Assembly: GCA_937888485.1 (NCBI GenBank)
Contig: CALAQQ010000274.1
Location: 1 to 6,491 of the forward strand
Length of the DNA: 6,491 bases
Source: an uncultured Clostridia bacterium
GTDB taxonomy: Bacteria > Bacillota > Clostridia > Oscillospirales > Acutalibacteraceae
Direction: 5' to 3'
Each line of letters starts with the position of its first letter. The stretch's first letter is position 1. The translations under genes and the position numbers were made by a program. Of this stretch, positions 1 to 5,817 are shown piece by piece. The notes beneath the pieces are model-generated. The model was not told where the DNA came from, did no database searches, and saw only the letters and a program-made list of their open reading frames with translations.

Positions 1-200
1 AGGACGGCAGAGGCTATATCATCCGTGTTGTTGAAGAAGAACAGAGAAGAGGTCTCCGTTCAATCAAGCTCGGTTTTGATGTTGAGAAGGTTTACGAATG
101 CAACATGATTGAAGAAGATAAGGAAGAAATTCCCGTCAGCGACAATGCATTTGAATTCATGCTCAAACCCTTTGAGGTCAAAACATTCCGTGTAATTTAA
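1..200 (+). CDS. GH38 alpha-mannosidase, C-terminal end (partial)
   Basis: The gene enters from the left edge; the first whole codon is at 3 and the TAA stop is at 198-200, leaving 65 residues. The segment reads like the final beta-sandwich of family 38 glycoside hydrolases. It has the pattern IRVVEEEQRRG, then KVYECNMIEE, a V-x-D-N-A-F-E-F stretch and the ending KPFEVKTFRVI. These match the usual GH38 tail (Y-E-C-D/N-L-L-E, 'KPFEIKTFR'). Such enzymes remove alpha-linked mannose from glycans in the cytoplasm or at the surface; here the catalytic N-terminal (beta/alpha)7 domain lies outside the window, so activity cannot be judged. It converges on the oxidoreductase at 244-1563 and shares a terminator with it. 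Identification is from remembered family pattern, not a search. Confidence 0.78.
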   Translation, partial: DGRGYIIRVVEEEQRRGLRSIKLGFDVEKVYECNMIEEDKEEIPVSDNAFEFMLKPFEVKTFRVI

Positions 201-207
201 CAGAAAA

Positions 208-237
208 ACCGTCGGTGTTCAAATGAACTCCGACGGT
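208..237. terminator. Two-way intrinsic terminator between convergent genes
   Basis: ACCGTCGG pairs with CCGACGGT, followed after one T-T mismatch by GTTC/GAAC, around an AAAT loop. On the plus strand it is followed by AATTTTTTATTT (238-249), ending the mannosidase transcript 8 bases after its stop. On the minus strand it is followed by a TTTTTCTG tract (208 down to 201), ending the oxidoreductase transcript directly after its stop at 244. The U-tract of one side overlaps the last codons of the other gene. Confidence 0.9.
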
Positions 238-243
238 AATTTT

Positions 244-1563
244 TTATTTATATACAAACTCGTAAACCTTTGCCCATGAGCGTACTCTCTTTGCGTTATA
301 TTTCTTGGGCATCATTGCGCAAGCGGCAACAGCTTTACCCATTCTGACACCGCAGGCAATAATCTTCTTAAGAAGCTCGGGATCCTGACAAACCTGCTTC
401 GCCTGATTGATGAGCGCTCTCGGATCAATATTCATGCTTCCGAGACCGGTGAAATCCGCACCGATTGTCATAAGGTCTTCATTAAGAATGCCGTTATCCA
501 TTACATAATCCACTTCTTCGGGAGTAAGGCTGAGAAGAAGAAGTTTTCCGCAGGCAAGAGGAGCAAGCCCCGCGCCGAGCTCTTTATAATATCCCTGCTG
601 ATACTTCCAGAGGATTTCGGCGGTAAACGACTGATTTTTATCGGCAATAACCGCGTTTGCAAGAACTCTTGATGCCTTAAGGCAGTTTGCAATACCCGAA
701 CCGATGAGAGGGACTGTCATAAATGCGCTGTCACCGATAGCGGCATAGCCGTCAGCAACCATAACCGAAAGCGGCTGACGAACGGGAATTTCAACAAACT
801 GACCGCCTCGGATAATTTCCGTGCCGAGTCTGGGGTTTGTCTGACGGAGAAAATCCGAGAATTTTTCAACATCTTCAAGAGTAAAATCTTCAAAGCGACC
901 CATGAGAAGGTCTGTATGGTCGTCTTCGGATGCAATCCAGTTAACACCGAGTTCTCCGCCGGCAAAAAGCATAACCTTAAATTTAGCCTCAACCGCTTCA
1001 TCGCTTGCTTTGTTGAAAAATGCCCTGTAAATCGTTATTTTCTCGTTACGCGCAACTTCTTTTTCAATTCCGAACTCCTCGGGAAGATTTGATCTGACAG
1101 GAGAATTCATTCCGCACGAGTCAATAACAAGGTCACCGTAGATATCACCTTTTTCGGTTTTGATGCCGACTACTCTGTTGCCGAGAACTATCGGTCCGAG
1201 TACCTTGCATTCATATTCAATTTTTGCACCGCATTCAAGTGCATGATTTATGAAATGCTCATAAATATCTCTGCGTTCCATCTTGATTTCGAGATTTTCC
1301 TTGGGAACATGCTGACGAAGACCTGTTTTCATTGAAGGTCCGAAGAAGGTCATATCCTCTTTATATTCATATTTATCCTTTGGGGGCATGGGCATTCCTG
1401 CAACTGCAAGAGCATCAGGTGCAAAAATATCGGTCCAATCATAACCGAGAGTCCCTTCTTTTTTCTGTTCATAAACTGTAACATCAAAACCGGCTCTTGC
1501 AAGAATTGCGGCAACAGCTATACCGCCGTGACCGAGACCTGCAACAATAATTTTTTTGCCCAT
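244..1563 (-). CDS. FAD-dependent oxidoreductase, geranylgeranyl-reductase / PHBH-like family
   Basis: This 439-residue flavoprotein has the p-hydroxybenzoate-hydroxylase fold signature. The dinucleotide-binding GxGxxG is at residues 9-14 (GLGHGG), with the beta-2 acid at E32 that would hold the FAD ribose. A second FAD motif comes as DLVIDSCGMNSPVR (144-157), and the late GD motif YAAIGDS (273-279) contacts the FAD pyrophosphate and is followed by the helix PLIGSGIANCLKASRV. Relatives hydroxylate aromatic rings or reduce isoprenoid double bonds; the substrate here cannot be told. The C-terminal part (about 330-439) is helical and not diagnostic. The ATG start is preceded by AGAGGAGA (1569-1576, 5-base gap) and a good promoter, so the start is secure. 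It is transcribed alone, between terminators at 208-237 and 1663-1686. No signal peptide or membrane segment is seen, so it is probably cytoplasmic. Confidence 0.88.
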   Translation of the reverse strand: MGKKIIVAGLGHGGIAVAAILARAGFDVTVYEQKKEGTLGYDWTDIFAPDALAVAGMPMPPKDKYEYKEDMTFFGPSMKTGLRQHVPKENLEIKMERRDIYEHFINHALECGAKIEYECKVLGPIVLGNRVVGIKTEKGDIYGDLVIDSCGMNSPVRSNLPEEFGIEKEVARNEKITIYRAFFNKASDEAVEAKFKVMLFAGGELGVNWIASEDDHTDLLMGRFEDFTLEDVEKFSDFLRQTNPRLGTEIIRGGQFVEIPVRQPLSVMVADGYAAIGDSAFMTVPLIGSGIANCLKASRVLANAVIADKNQSFTAEILWKYQQGYYKELGAGLAPLACGKLLLLSLTPEEVDYVMDNGILNEDLMTIGADFTGLGSMNIDPRALINQAKQVCQDPELLKKIIACGVRMGKAVAACAMMPKKYNAKRVRSWAKVYEFVYK

Positions 1564-1598
1564 GTTAATCTCCTCTCATCTTTGCATTCTTATATATT

Positions 1599-1627
1599 AT
1601 TCTAACATAAGAAAAAGAAAATATCAA
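1599..1627 (-). promoter_or_regulatory. Promoter of the FAD oxidoreductase gene
   Basis: On the minus strand, TTGATA (1622-1627) and TAGAAT (1599-1604) are separated by 17 bases. A TGT just before the -10 box makes it an extended -10. It lies about 35 bases upstream of the start codon, so the leader is short, and no regulatory structure is visible in it. Confidence 0.75.
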
Positions 1628-1662
1628 TGTGACAAATGTAACAGTTTGCATAAACAAAAGGA

Positions 1663-1686
1663 AGGGTCGATGCTGACATCGACCCT
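1663..1686 (-). terminator. Intrinsic terminator of the nfeD-SPFH operon
   Basis: A perfect 10-base-pair stem, AGGGTCGATG with CATCGACCCT, encloses a CTGA loop. Reading on the minus strand it is followed by TCCTTTTGTTT, a broken but usable U-tract, and lies 16 bases after the SPFH stop codon. It separates this operon from the oxidoreductase promoter downstream. Confidence 0.85.
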
Positions 1687-1702
1687 CGGTTAATTATTTG
1701 AT

Positions 1703-2629
1703 TTACTTGATAATCTCTTTAGCACTTGCTGCAAGACCTGCAAGCGACTGAATATCGCTGGGAATAATAAGCTTTGTTGCCTGACCGTCTGCGGCAGTCT
1801 CGAATGCTTCAAGGCTCTTTATTGTAAGATAACCCTGACCGGGTGCAGCTTCGTTAATAAGCTCAATTGCCTTTGCTCTTGCCTGTTCAACCTTAAGGAT
1901 AGCCTCAGCTTCACCTTCCGCTTCTCTGATTTTTGCTTCCTTGATAGCTTCTGCAGCAAGGATTGCACTCTGTTTATCTGCTTCTGCGGCGAGAATCTTG
2001 CTTTCCTTCTGACCTTCGGCAACAAGGATTTTACTTGCCTTTTCACCTTCCGCAGTAAGAATCGATTCACGGCGCTGACGTTCTGCCTTCATCTGCTTTT
2101 CCATTGCATCCTGAATTTCCTTGGGAGGAAGGATATTTTTAAGTTCAACTCTGTTAACTTTGATACCCCAGGGGTCGGTTGCTTCATCAAGAATACCTCT
2201 GATTTTTGCATTAATGATATCTCTTGAAGTCAGAGTATGGTCAAGCTCCATTTCACCGATGATGTTACGAAGAGTTGTTGCTGTAAGATTTTCGATAGCC
2301 GAAATAGGTCTTTCAACACCGTATGCAAAAAGCTTGGGGTCGGTAATCTGGAAGAAAACGACTGTGTCAATCTGCATGGTTACGTTATCCTTTGTGATAA
2401 CAGGCTGGGGCGGGAAATCAACAACCTGCTCCTTAAGTGAAACCTGCTTTGAAATTTTTTCGATAAAAGGAATTTTGATGTGGAGACCTGTCTGCCAGGT
2501 TGCGCTGTATGCTCCGAGTCTTTCAATAACATATGCCTTGGACTGCGGAACAATTTTGATGTTTAAGACAACAATTAAAATCAAAAAAAGTGCGAGTAAG
2601 ATTAAAATAAATCCGCCTAAAAACTCCAT
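1703..2629 (-). CDS. SPFH/Band 7 membrane protein (stomatin-like, paraslipin/QmcA type)
   Basis: This 308-residue protein is probably anchored in the membrane and forms ring- or cage-like oligomers, as SPFH proteins do. One hydrophobic N-terminal segment (about residues 4-23) comes first. The SPFH domain follows (about 26-180), with KDNVTMQIDTVVFFQITDP (80-98), the ERPISAIENL and TTLRNIIGEMELD stretches, and DPWGIKVNRVELKNI. Then comes a long Ala/Glu/Lys coiled coil (about 172-260) built of 11-residue repeats, and a C-terminal segment with LTIKSLEAFETAADG and KLIIPSDI, typical of bacterial paraslipins. Start support is strong: AGGAGG at 2638-2643, 8 bases before ATG. It is the second gene of an operon with the NfeD gene, 31 bases downstream of it; this pairing is a long-known genomic partnership linked to membrane organisation and quality control. 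Exact role here is unknown. Confidence 0.95.
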   Translation of the reverse strand: MEFLGGFILILLALFLILIVVLNIKIVPQSKAYVIERLGAYSATWQTGLHIKIPFIEKISKQVSLKEQVVDFPPQPVITKDNVTMQIDTVVFFQITDPKLFAYGVERPISAIENLTATTLRNIIGEMELDHTLTSRDIINAKIRGILDEATDPWGIKVNRVELKNILPPKEIQDAMEKQMKAERQRRESILTAEGEKASKILVAEGQKESKILAAEADKQSAILAAEAIKEAKIREAEGEAEAILKVEQARAKAIELINEAAPGQGYLTIKSLEAFETAADGQATKLIIPSDIQSLAGLAASAKEIIK

Positions 2630-2660
2630 AGTTATTTCCTCCTGAATTCTTTATTTAAAG

Positions 2661-3098
2661 TTAATTATGCGCTTTGACAATAAGTTTTACGCCTTCGATT
2701 TTCTCAACTGTCACACGCTCGTCTTTTTTGAAAACAGTACCGTCCGATGAACGTGCCGTCCATGTTACGCCGTTGACATGAACCTGACCCTTGCCCTCGA
2801 TGTTATCAATATCCTCTGTAACAACCGCAGTCTGACCTATACAACGGTCCGCATTGGTGGGCTGAAGTTTTTTAGCTGTAATTTTTTTAACAAGAGGACG
2901 TGTTGCAATCAGAGCAACGGCTGAAACGGCAATAAAAACTATCCACTGAAGCCACGGCTGTAATCCGCCAAGCTCTGCAACCAAAGCTGCCGCCGCACCT
3001 GCTGCAAACCAAATTGTTACAAGCTGAGCTGTTACCGCCTCTATGATAACGAGAACAACGAGCAGAACAATCCAGAAAATCATCATTGCATATTCCAT
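2661..3098 (-). CDS. NfeD family membrane protein (short form with C-terminal OB fold)
   Basis: This 145-residue protein has three predicted membrane helices at about residues 5-22, 24-43 and 49-67. After a basic loop (VKKITAKK) comes a soluble beta-rich OB-fold domain at about 86-142, marked by IGQTAVVTED, GQVHVNGVTWTARS and ERVTVEKIEGVKLIV. It corresponds to the short NfeD form lacking the N-terminal ClpP-like serine protease domain of long NfeD proteins. The OB domain of NfeD is thought to act with the adjacent SPFH protein, encoded next in the same operon, at the membrane. Start ATG at 3096-3098 is backed by GAGGGGG with a 6-base gap. A clear promoter lies just upstream, making this the operon's first gene. 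Confidence 0.93.
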   Translation of the reverse strand: MEYAMMIFWIVLLVVLVIIEAVTAQLVTIWFAAGAAAALVAELGGLQPWLQWIVFIAVSAVALIATRPLVKKITAKKLQPTNADRCIGQTAVVTEDIDNIEGKGQVHVNGVTWTARSSDGTVFKKDERVTVEKIEGVKLIVKAHN

Positions 3099-3128
3099 AT
3101 AATTCCCCCTCTTTATATTGTTTGTTTA

Positions 3129-3157
3129 ATTATAACATTAATTCTTTTAAAAAACAA
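3129..3157 (-). promoter_or_regulatory. Promoter of the nfeD-SPFH operon
   Basis: On the minus strand, TTGTTT (3152-3157), a 17-base spacer ending in TGT, and a consensus TATAAT (3129-3134) form an extended -10 promoter about 30 bases before the nfeD start. No terminator is visible between the gene upstream (ending at 3202) and this promoter, so read-through from that side is possible. Confidence 0.82.
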
Positions 3158-3201
3158 TAGTTCGTGATACCTTTCAGAAGATTTTACAAACAGTACATAA
3201 A

Positions 3202-4362
3202 TCAGTCAAACAGAACATGAACAGTGTTATAAACGAACTCAACTGTTTGTCTTAAAAACGGATTTGATACAATTTTATATAACCATACGGGCAGGGAACT
3301 TTCCATACGACTTTCAAACCCTTTATCAACAAGACCCGTTGCACCGCTTGCATTTCCGTTATCAATCATGATATCAAAATCCGAAACACAGAAAGGATTA
3401 AGGCTTCCTACCTCAATATAGCTTACTGTTATTTCTGCCGCAACAGAGCCGACCTCCGGCACTTCACCGCTGAACGGAATTTCAACCTTTTCGCCCGCTT
3501 TGACTGTTCCGATTTTTGCAACATCAAAGGTTAAATCAACACCGTTTGTATTGACCGCAAAGATTCTTATATCTCTGTCGGTTGTCAGGTTTTCAACAAT
3601 AAGCTTTGAATCTTCGGAGGTTAAATAACCTGTGTTGCTCTTATCAAATTTAACATGAATGCTTCTTGACACATGATTCGAATATTCAAACTGGGGATAA
3701 TCGGGACTTGAATAAATATCAGTTATTTCATCGGTAAGAAGAAGCTTCGTTACAAGCGAACGGGTATATTCCTCATAATAATACTGACCGTGATACTGCC
3801 CGTCAACAAACCATGTATTTTCGGGAAGATATGCACTTGAAGCATCAATTTCCATTGACGGCGAAATATGGTTATGCTCAGGATTATTGCAGGTTGTCTT
3901 AACACCCGTATAACCGTCGGGAAATCTCTTCCCGAGAGGCGTGCAGGTTGCACCGCTTACTGCATAAGCAGGAAGAACAATATCGCCGTTATGTTCACCG
4001 CCGAGTGCAAGTTCACTGCCGGTTGAACAGAGGAGTGAAACATCAACGCCTTTTTTCTGCATATTCCTCAGCATCTGCGGAATTGCAGGCATTATTTCAT
4101 AATGAACCTTATCGCATTTTTCAATAAGCTCTTTACTTTCAGCGGGGTCAAGGAAGTCAGCCTTAAGCTCATCATACAAATCAACCGAACAAAGCGACCA
4201 TATGCTTCCCCAATATTTCAGCGCTTCCATGAGTCCTCCGCTTGCACTGCCGATTATTTCGTTTACCGTTTCAAACTCGGCATTTTCAAACCATCTTGCA
4301 ATATCATACATTTCATTTTGTTCTTCATCATCTTTCTCTCTCTGATTCTCCGATGACAGCAA
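3202..4362 (-). pseudogene. Alpha/beta hydrolase (lipase/esterase-like), C-terminal half only
   Basis: The reading frame spans up to 386 codons, but its first codon is a TTG (4360-4362) lying inside the FlhB-like gene; the first ATG is at 4309-4311 and neither has a ribosome site. Real similarity appears to begin near MYDIARWFENAEF. The stretch MEALKYWGSIWSLCS, HYEIMPAIPQMLRNMQKKG, SGATCTPLGKRFPDGY and SPSMEIDASSAYLPENTWF resembles the second half of large secreted clostridial alpha/beta hydrolases. The candidate acid is D127 (in NGDIVLP) and the candidate catalytic histidine is H191 (in FVDGQYHGQ). A beta-sandwich-like region (about 232-320) and a hydrophobic C-terminal helix follow. The N-terminal half, with signal peptide and the G-x-S-x-G nucleophile, is absent, and unrelated genes stand where it should be. 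Most likely a non-functional remnant; family recall is unverified. Confidence 0.65.
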
Positions 4363-4585
4363 AAATAGAGGCTACTGCTTCCCAAGTGCTTTCAGGAATA
4401 CACGTACCGATTTCATGCAGACTTAGTACATTTGTAAGTATGTCATTTTCTACAACTGGAATATCGTTTTCCTTTGCAATTTCAATCATCCTTTCTGCAA
4501 TTGCACCGCTGCTCTTTGAGGTTATGAAGGGAGCATCTGCGTTTTCAGGATATTTTAGCGAAATAGCGGCCTTTATGTTTCTCAT
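4328..4585 (-). CDS. Stand-alone FlhB C-terminal-domain protein (EscU/YscU/FlhB-like)
   Basis: This 85-residue protein (88 if the TTG at 4592-4594 is used) matches the cytoplasmic C-terminal domain of the type III export switch protein FlhB. It shows KAAISLKYPENADAPFITSKSSG, then AIAERMIEIAKENDIPVVEN, then LSLHEIGTCIPESTWEAVASIFAVI, paralleling FlhB's A-L-K-Y, A-P-x-V, I-R-E-I-A-x-x-x-x-V-P and E-I-G-x-x-I-P. The membrane domain and the NPTH autocleavage site are lacking, as in the small FlhB homologues found in many Firmicutes (YlqH-like), whose role is not established. The ATG is one base after the TAG of the upstream frame (TAG-A-ATG), allowing coupled reinitiation, but no ribosome site is visible. 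Its tail overlaps the hydrolase frame. No flagellar gene is in the window. Confidence 0.75.
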   Translation of the reverse strand: MRNIKAAISLKYPENADAPFITSKSSGAIAERMIEIAKENDIPVVENDILTNVLSLHEIGTCIPESTWEAVASIFAVIGESERER

Positions 4586-4586
4586 T

Positions 4587-5429
4587 CTAGTCAAAAGCCA
4601 GGGCGGAATAGATCACTGCCACAGAATTGTCGTTCATGCCGGAACAAAACATTTCTCCAAGCCGTTTTTCTTCATCTGAAATCTGGGAAGTCAAAAGCGG
4701 CGGTAATGTACAGAACCGAATTTCCGAAACCTTGCTACCTTTAAAATATAGCATAAAAGAATACTTTTTACACATATTTGAGCATTTTATTTTGATTTTT
4801 TCCGTAGATTTGAGGATTGTATTTATTAAAACTCTAATTTCTCCATTCCATTTTGTGTTATGGTAGTTCCATTCAAAGGGCAATGTGATCCAGTGGAGTT
4901 CATTTTCTTTGTTTTTAATGTGGTTGCTAAGAGTAAGGATTCCGTCTTTTCTTTCTTTTTTATCATCTTCAAAAAGAGCTTCTCTCAGTTCAATAGCTTT
5001 TTGATAAAAAACTATTGCTTCATTATAGTGATCAATTCCACCAAGCAGCGTTAACGTATCTGCATAATTGGAATATCGAATCGCCCTGAACTCTCTAAAA
5101 TCAATGTCCTCATATTCTTTCGCTGCTTCTTCAGCAGCGAGAAGAGCTTTGTAATAATAATCTAAACTTTGTGATAGATTTTCCTTTCCTCCCAATTCAC
5201 CACACACATAGGCGTATTGATTGTAAGCAGTCGATACGGTTGCTACACTGAAATTATCTATATTTTCTTCGGCATATGTTAATGACTCGTCTACCTGCTT
5301 GTTCACATTCGATGCAAAGTTCAAAAAGTCGTTCGCACATTTTTTCAATGCGGGTCTTCTTTTTCTTCGATTCCTCGCCATTAGTATCGATTGAGCCACC
5401 AATATCGTTAAAGTTGAAACTTTATTCAT
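4587..5429 (-). CDS. Unrecognised protein with TPR-like helices, probably 5'-truncated
   Basis: The frame has 280 codons and ends in TAG at 4587-4589. I do not recognise the family. Residues about 65-102 (AYNQYAYVCGELG, SLDYYYKALLAAEE) and 115-150 (RYSNYADTLTLLGG, YNEAIVFYQKAIELRE) have the Y/A-rich spacing of paired tetratricopeptide helices, preceded by a helix with AEENIDN and followed by a Lys/Asp-rich linker (153-162). Residues 180-242 look beta-rich. The coding DNA is strongly AT-rich in the second half (10 G/C in 4741-4800). Neither ATG at 5427-5429 nor the one at 5379-5381 has a ribosome site, and an in-frame TGA lies only a few codons upstream, so the true N-terminus is probably lost at the junction. 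TPR tails are common on STAND-type and other signalling proteins; that origin here is only a guess. Confidence 0.5.
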   Translation of the reverse strand: MNKVSTLTILVAQSILMARNRRKRRPALKKCANDFLNFASNVNKQVDESLTYAEENIDNFSVATVSTAYNQYAYVCGELGGKENLSQSLDYYYKALLAAEEAAKEYEDIDFREFRAIRYSNYADTLTLLGGIDHYNEAIVFYQKAIELREALFEDDKKERKDGILTLSNHIKNKENELHWITLPFEWNYHNTKWNGEIRVLINTILKSTEKIKIKCSNMCKKYSFMLYFKGSKVSEIRFCTLPPLLTSQISDEEKRLGEMFCSGMNDNSVAVIYSALAFD

Positions 5430-5700
5430 TGACGGAAATGAATGGCATCAGCTTTTTCCCTCTCATTTCATTGAAGACTTCGCTAATATGTTGGCAAGTG
5501 TAACTAATGATCGATCGGATGATGCAAAGTGGAGAGCTTTAATGGCTGAACAAAAAAGAGCTTGGACTGCAGAAACTGATAATTTAGTTAGACCACGTTT
5601 TAAAAGAGATCATCGCTCTCAGAAACGAGTCCAATGTGCAATTAACAATAAAGATTTTTACAATCATTTTGTTGCCAAATATTCTGTTAATTTGGTATAA
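5395..5700 (+). pseudogene. Unknown protein, C-terminal fragment
   Basis: An open plus-strand frame runs from just after a TGA (5392-5394) to a TAA at 5698-5700, about 101 codons. The first ATG (5488-5490) is internal and lacks a ribosome site. The translation has a natural protein composition (FIDGNEWHQLFPSHFIEDF, then DDAKWRALMAEQKRAW, a basic stretch RPRFKRDHRSQKR, and KDFYNHFVAKYSVNLV), unlike a chance frame. I do not recognise it. It seems to be the tail of a gene whose start was removed at the same place where the oppositely directed TPR frame also ends. If ATG 5488 were used, it would make a 70-residue protein. The stop lies only 9 bases before the next promoter. Confidence 0.4.
5410..5443. 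repeat. Two adjacent inverted repeats at the breakpoint
   Basis: The first is AAAGTT-GA-AACTTT (5410-5423). The second follows with no gap: ATTCATT-GACGGA-AATGAAT (5424-5443), a perfect 7-base stem. Both lie inside the short interval (5395 to about 5447) in which the minus TPR frame and the plus-strand fragment overlap and both become unbounded. They may be chance in AT-rich DNA, a recombination or cruciform site, or an operator. Confidence 0.45.
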
Positions 5701-5709
5701 AAATTTTAT

Positions 5710-5738
5710 TTGATTTTTTTCAAAAAATTTGTTATAAT
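5710..5738 (+). promoter_or_regulatory. Promoter of the DUF2828 gene
   Basis: TTGATT (5710-5715), a 17-base spacer ending in TGT, and consensus TATAAT (5733-5738) form an extended -10 promoter. Transcription would start near 5745, giving a leader of about 70 bases. The same box layout is seen at the two minus-strand promoters in this window, so it should work in the same host. Confidence 0.85.
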
Positions 5739-5747
5739 ATATATGTA

Positions 5748-5784
5748 AGGTAAAAAAATACCTACTATCCTCTTGTCCAAGAGG
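5748..5784 (+). promoter_or_regulatory. Structured 5' leader with two hairpins
   Basis: The predicted transcript starts almost at once with AGGTA-A6-TACCT (5748-5763). A second hairpin, CCTCTT-GTCC-AAGAGG (5769-5784), has a GTCC tetraloop. The right arm of the second hairpin is the AGAGG ribosome site of the small leader frame at 5791, so folding would hide it. Neither hairpin has a U-tract, so they are not terminators. Confidence 0.5.
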
Positions 5785-5790
5785 AAATCA

Positions 5791-5817
5791 ATGAGAAAAA
5801 GGAGAAATTCACTATGA
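5791..5817 (+). CDS. Possible leader peptide MRKRRNSL overlapping the DUF2828 start
   Basis: An ATG at 5791 follows AGAGG (5780-5784) with a 6-base gap and encodes eight residues, MRKRRNSL, four of them basic, before a TGA at 5815-5817. That TGA overlaps the ATG of the main gene (5814-5816) as ATGA. The gene's own ribosome site (AAAGGAG, 5798-5804) lies inside this frame. The layout would suit coupled translation, but a chance frame this short is quite possible. Confidence 0.35.
   Translation: MRKRRNSL

Noticed and set aside
2121..2645. Plus-strand frame opposite the SPFH gene
   Set aside because: The minus strand encodes an unmistakable SPFH protein with promoter, ribosome sites and terminator.
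4242..4679. Plus-strand frame of about 145 codons
   Set aside because: It is antisense to the FlhB-like gene and the hydrolase remnant, has no ribosome site, and its translation shows no family pattern.
4308..5472. Nine-base match CATTTCATT at 4309-4317 and 5464-5472, considered as direct repeats flanking an insertion
   Set aside because: Too short, AT-rich and not placed exactly at the inferred breaks; likely chance.
5463..5630. Minus-strand frame opposite the 5395-5700 fragment
   Set aside because: It is open but begins nowhere convincing and shows no motif; the plus strand has more protein-like composition and ends cleanly before a promoter. Kept as a doubt, not a feature.
5769..5784. 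Hairpin considered as a terminator or as a Y-RNA-like element
   Set aside because: No U-tract follows, and the leader is far too short and simple for a bacterial Y RNA with a tRNA-like module.
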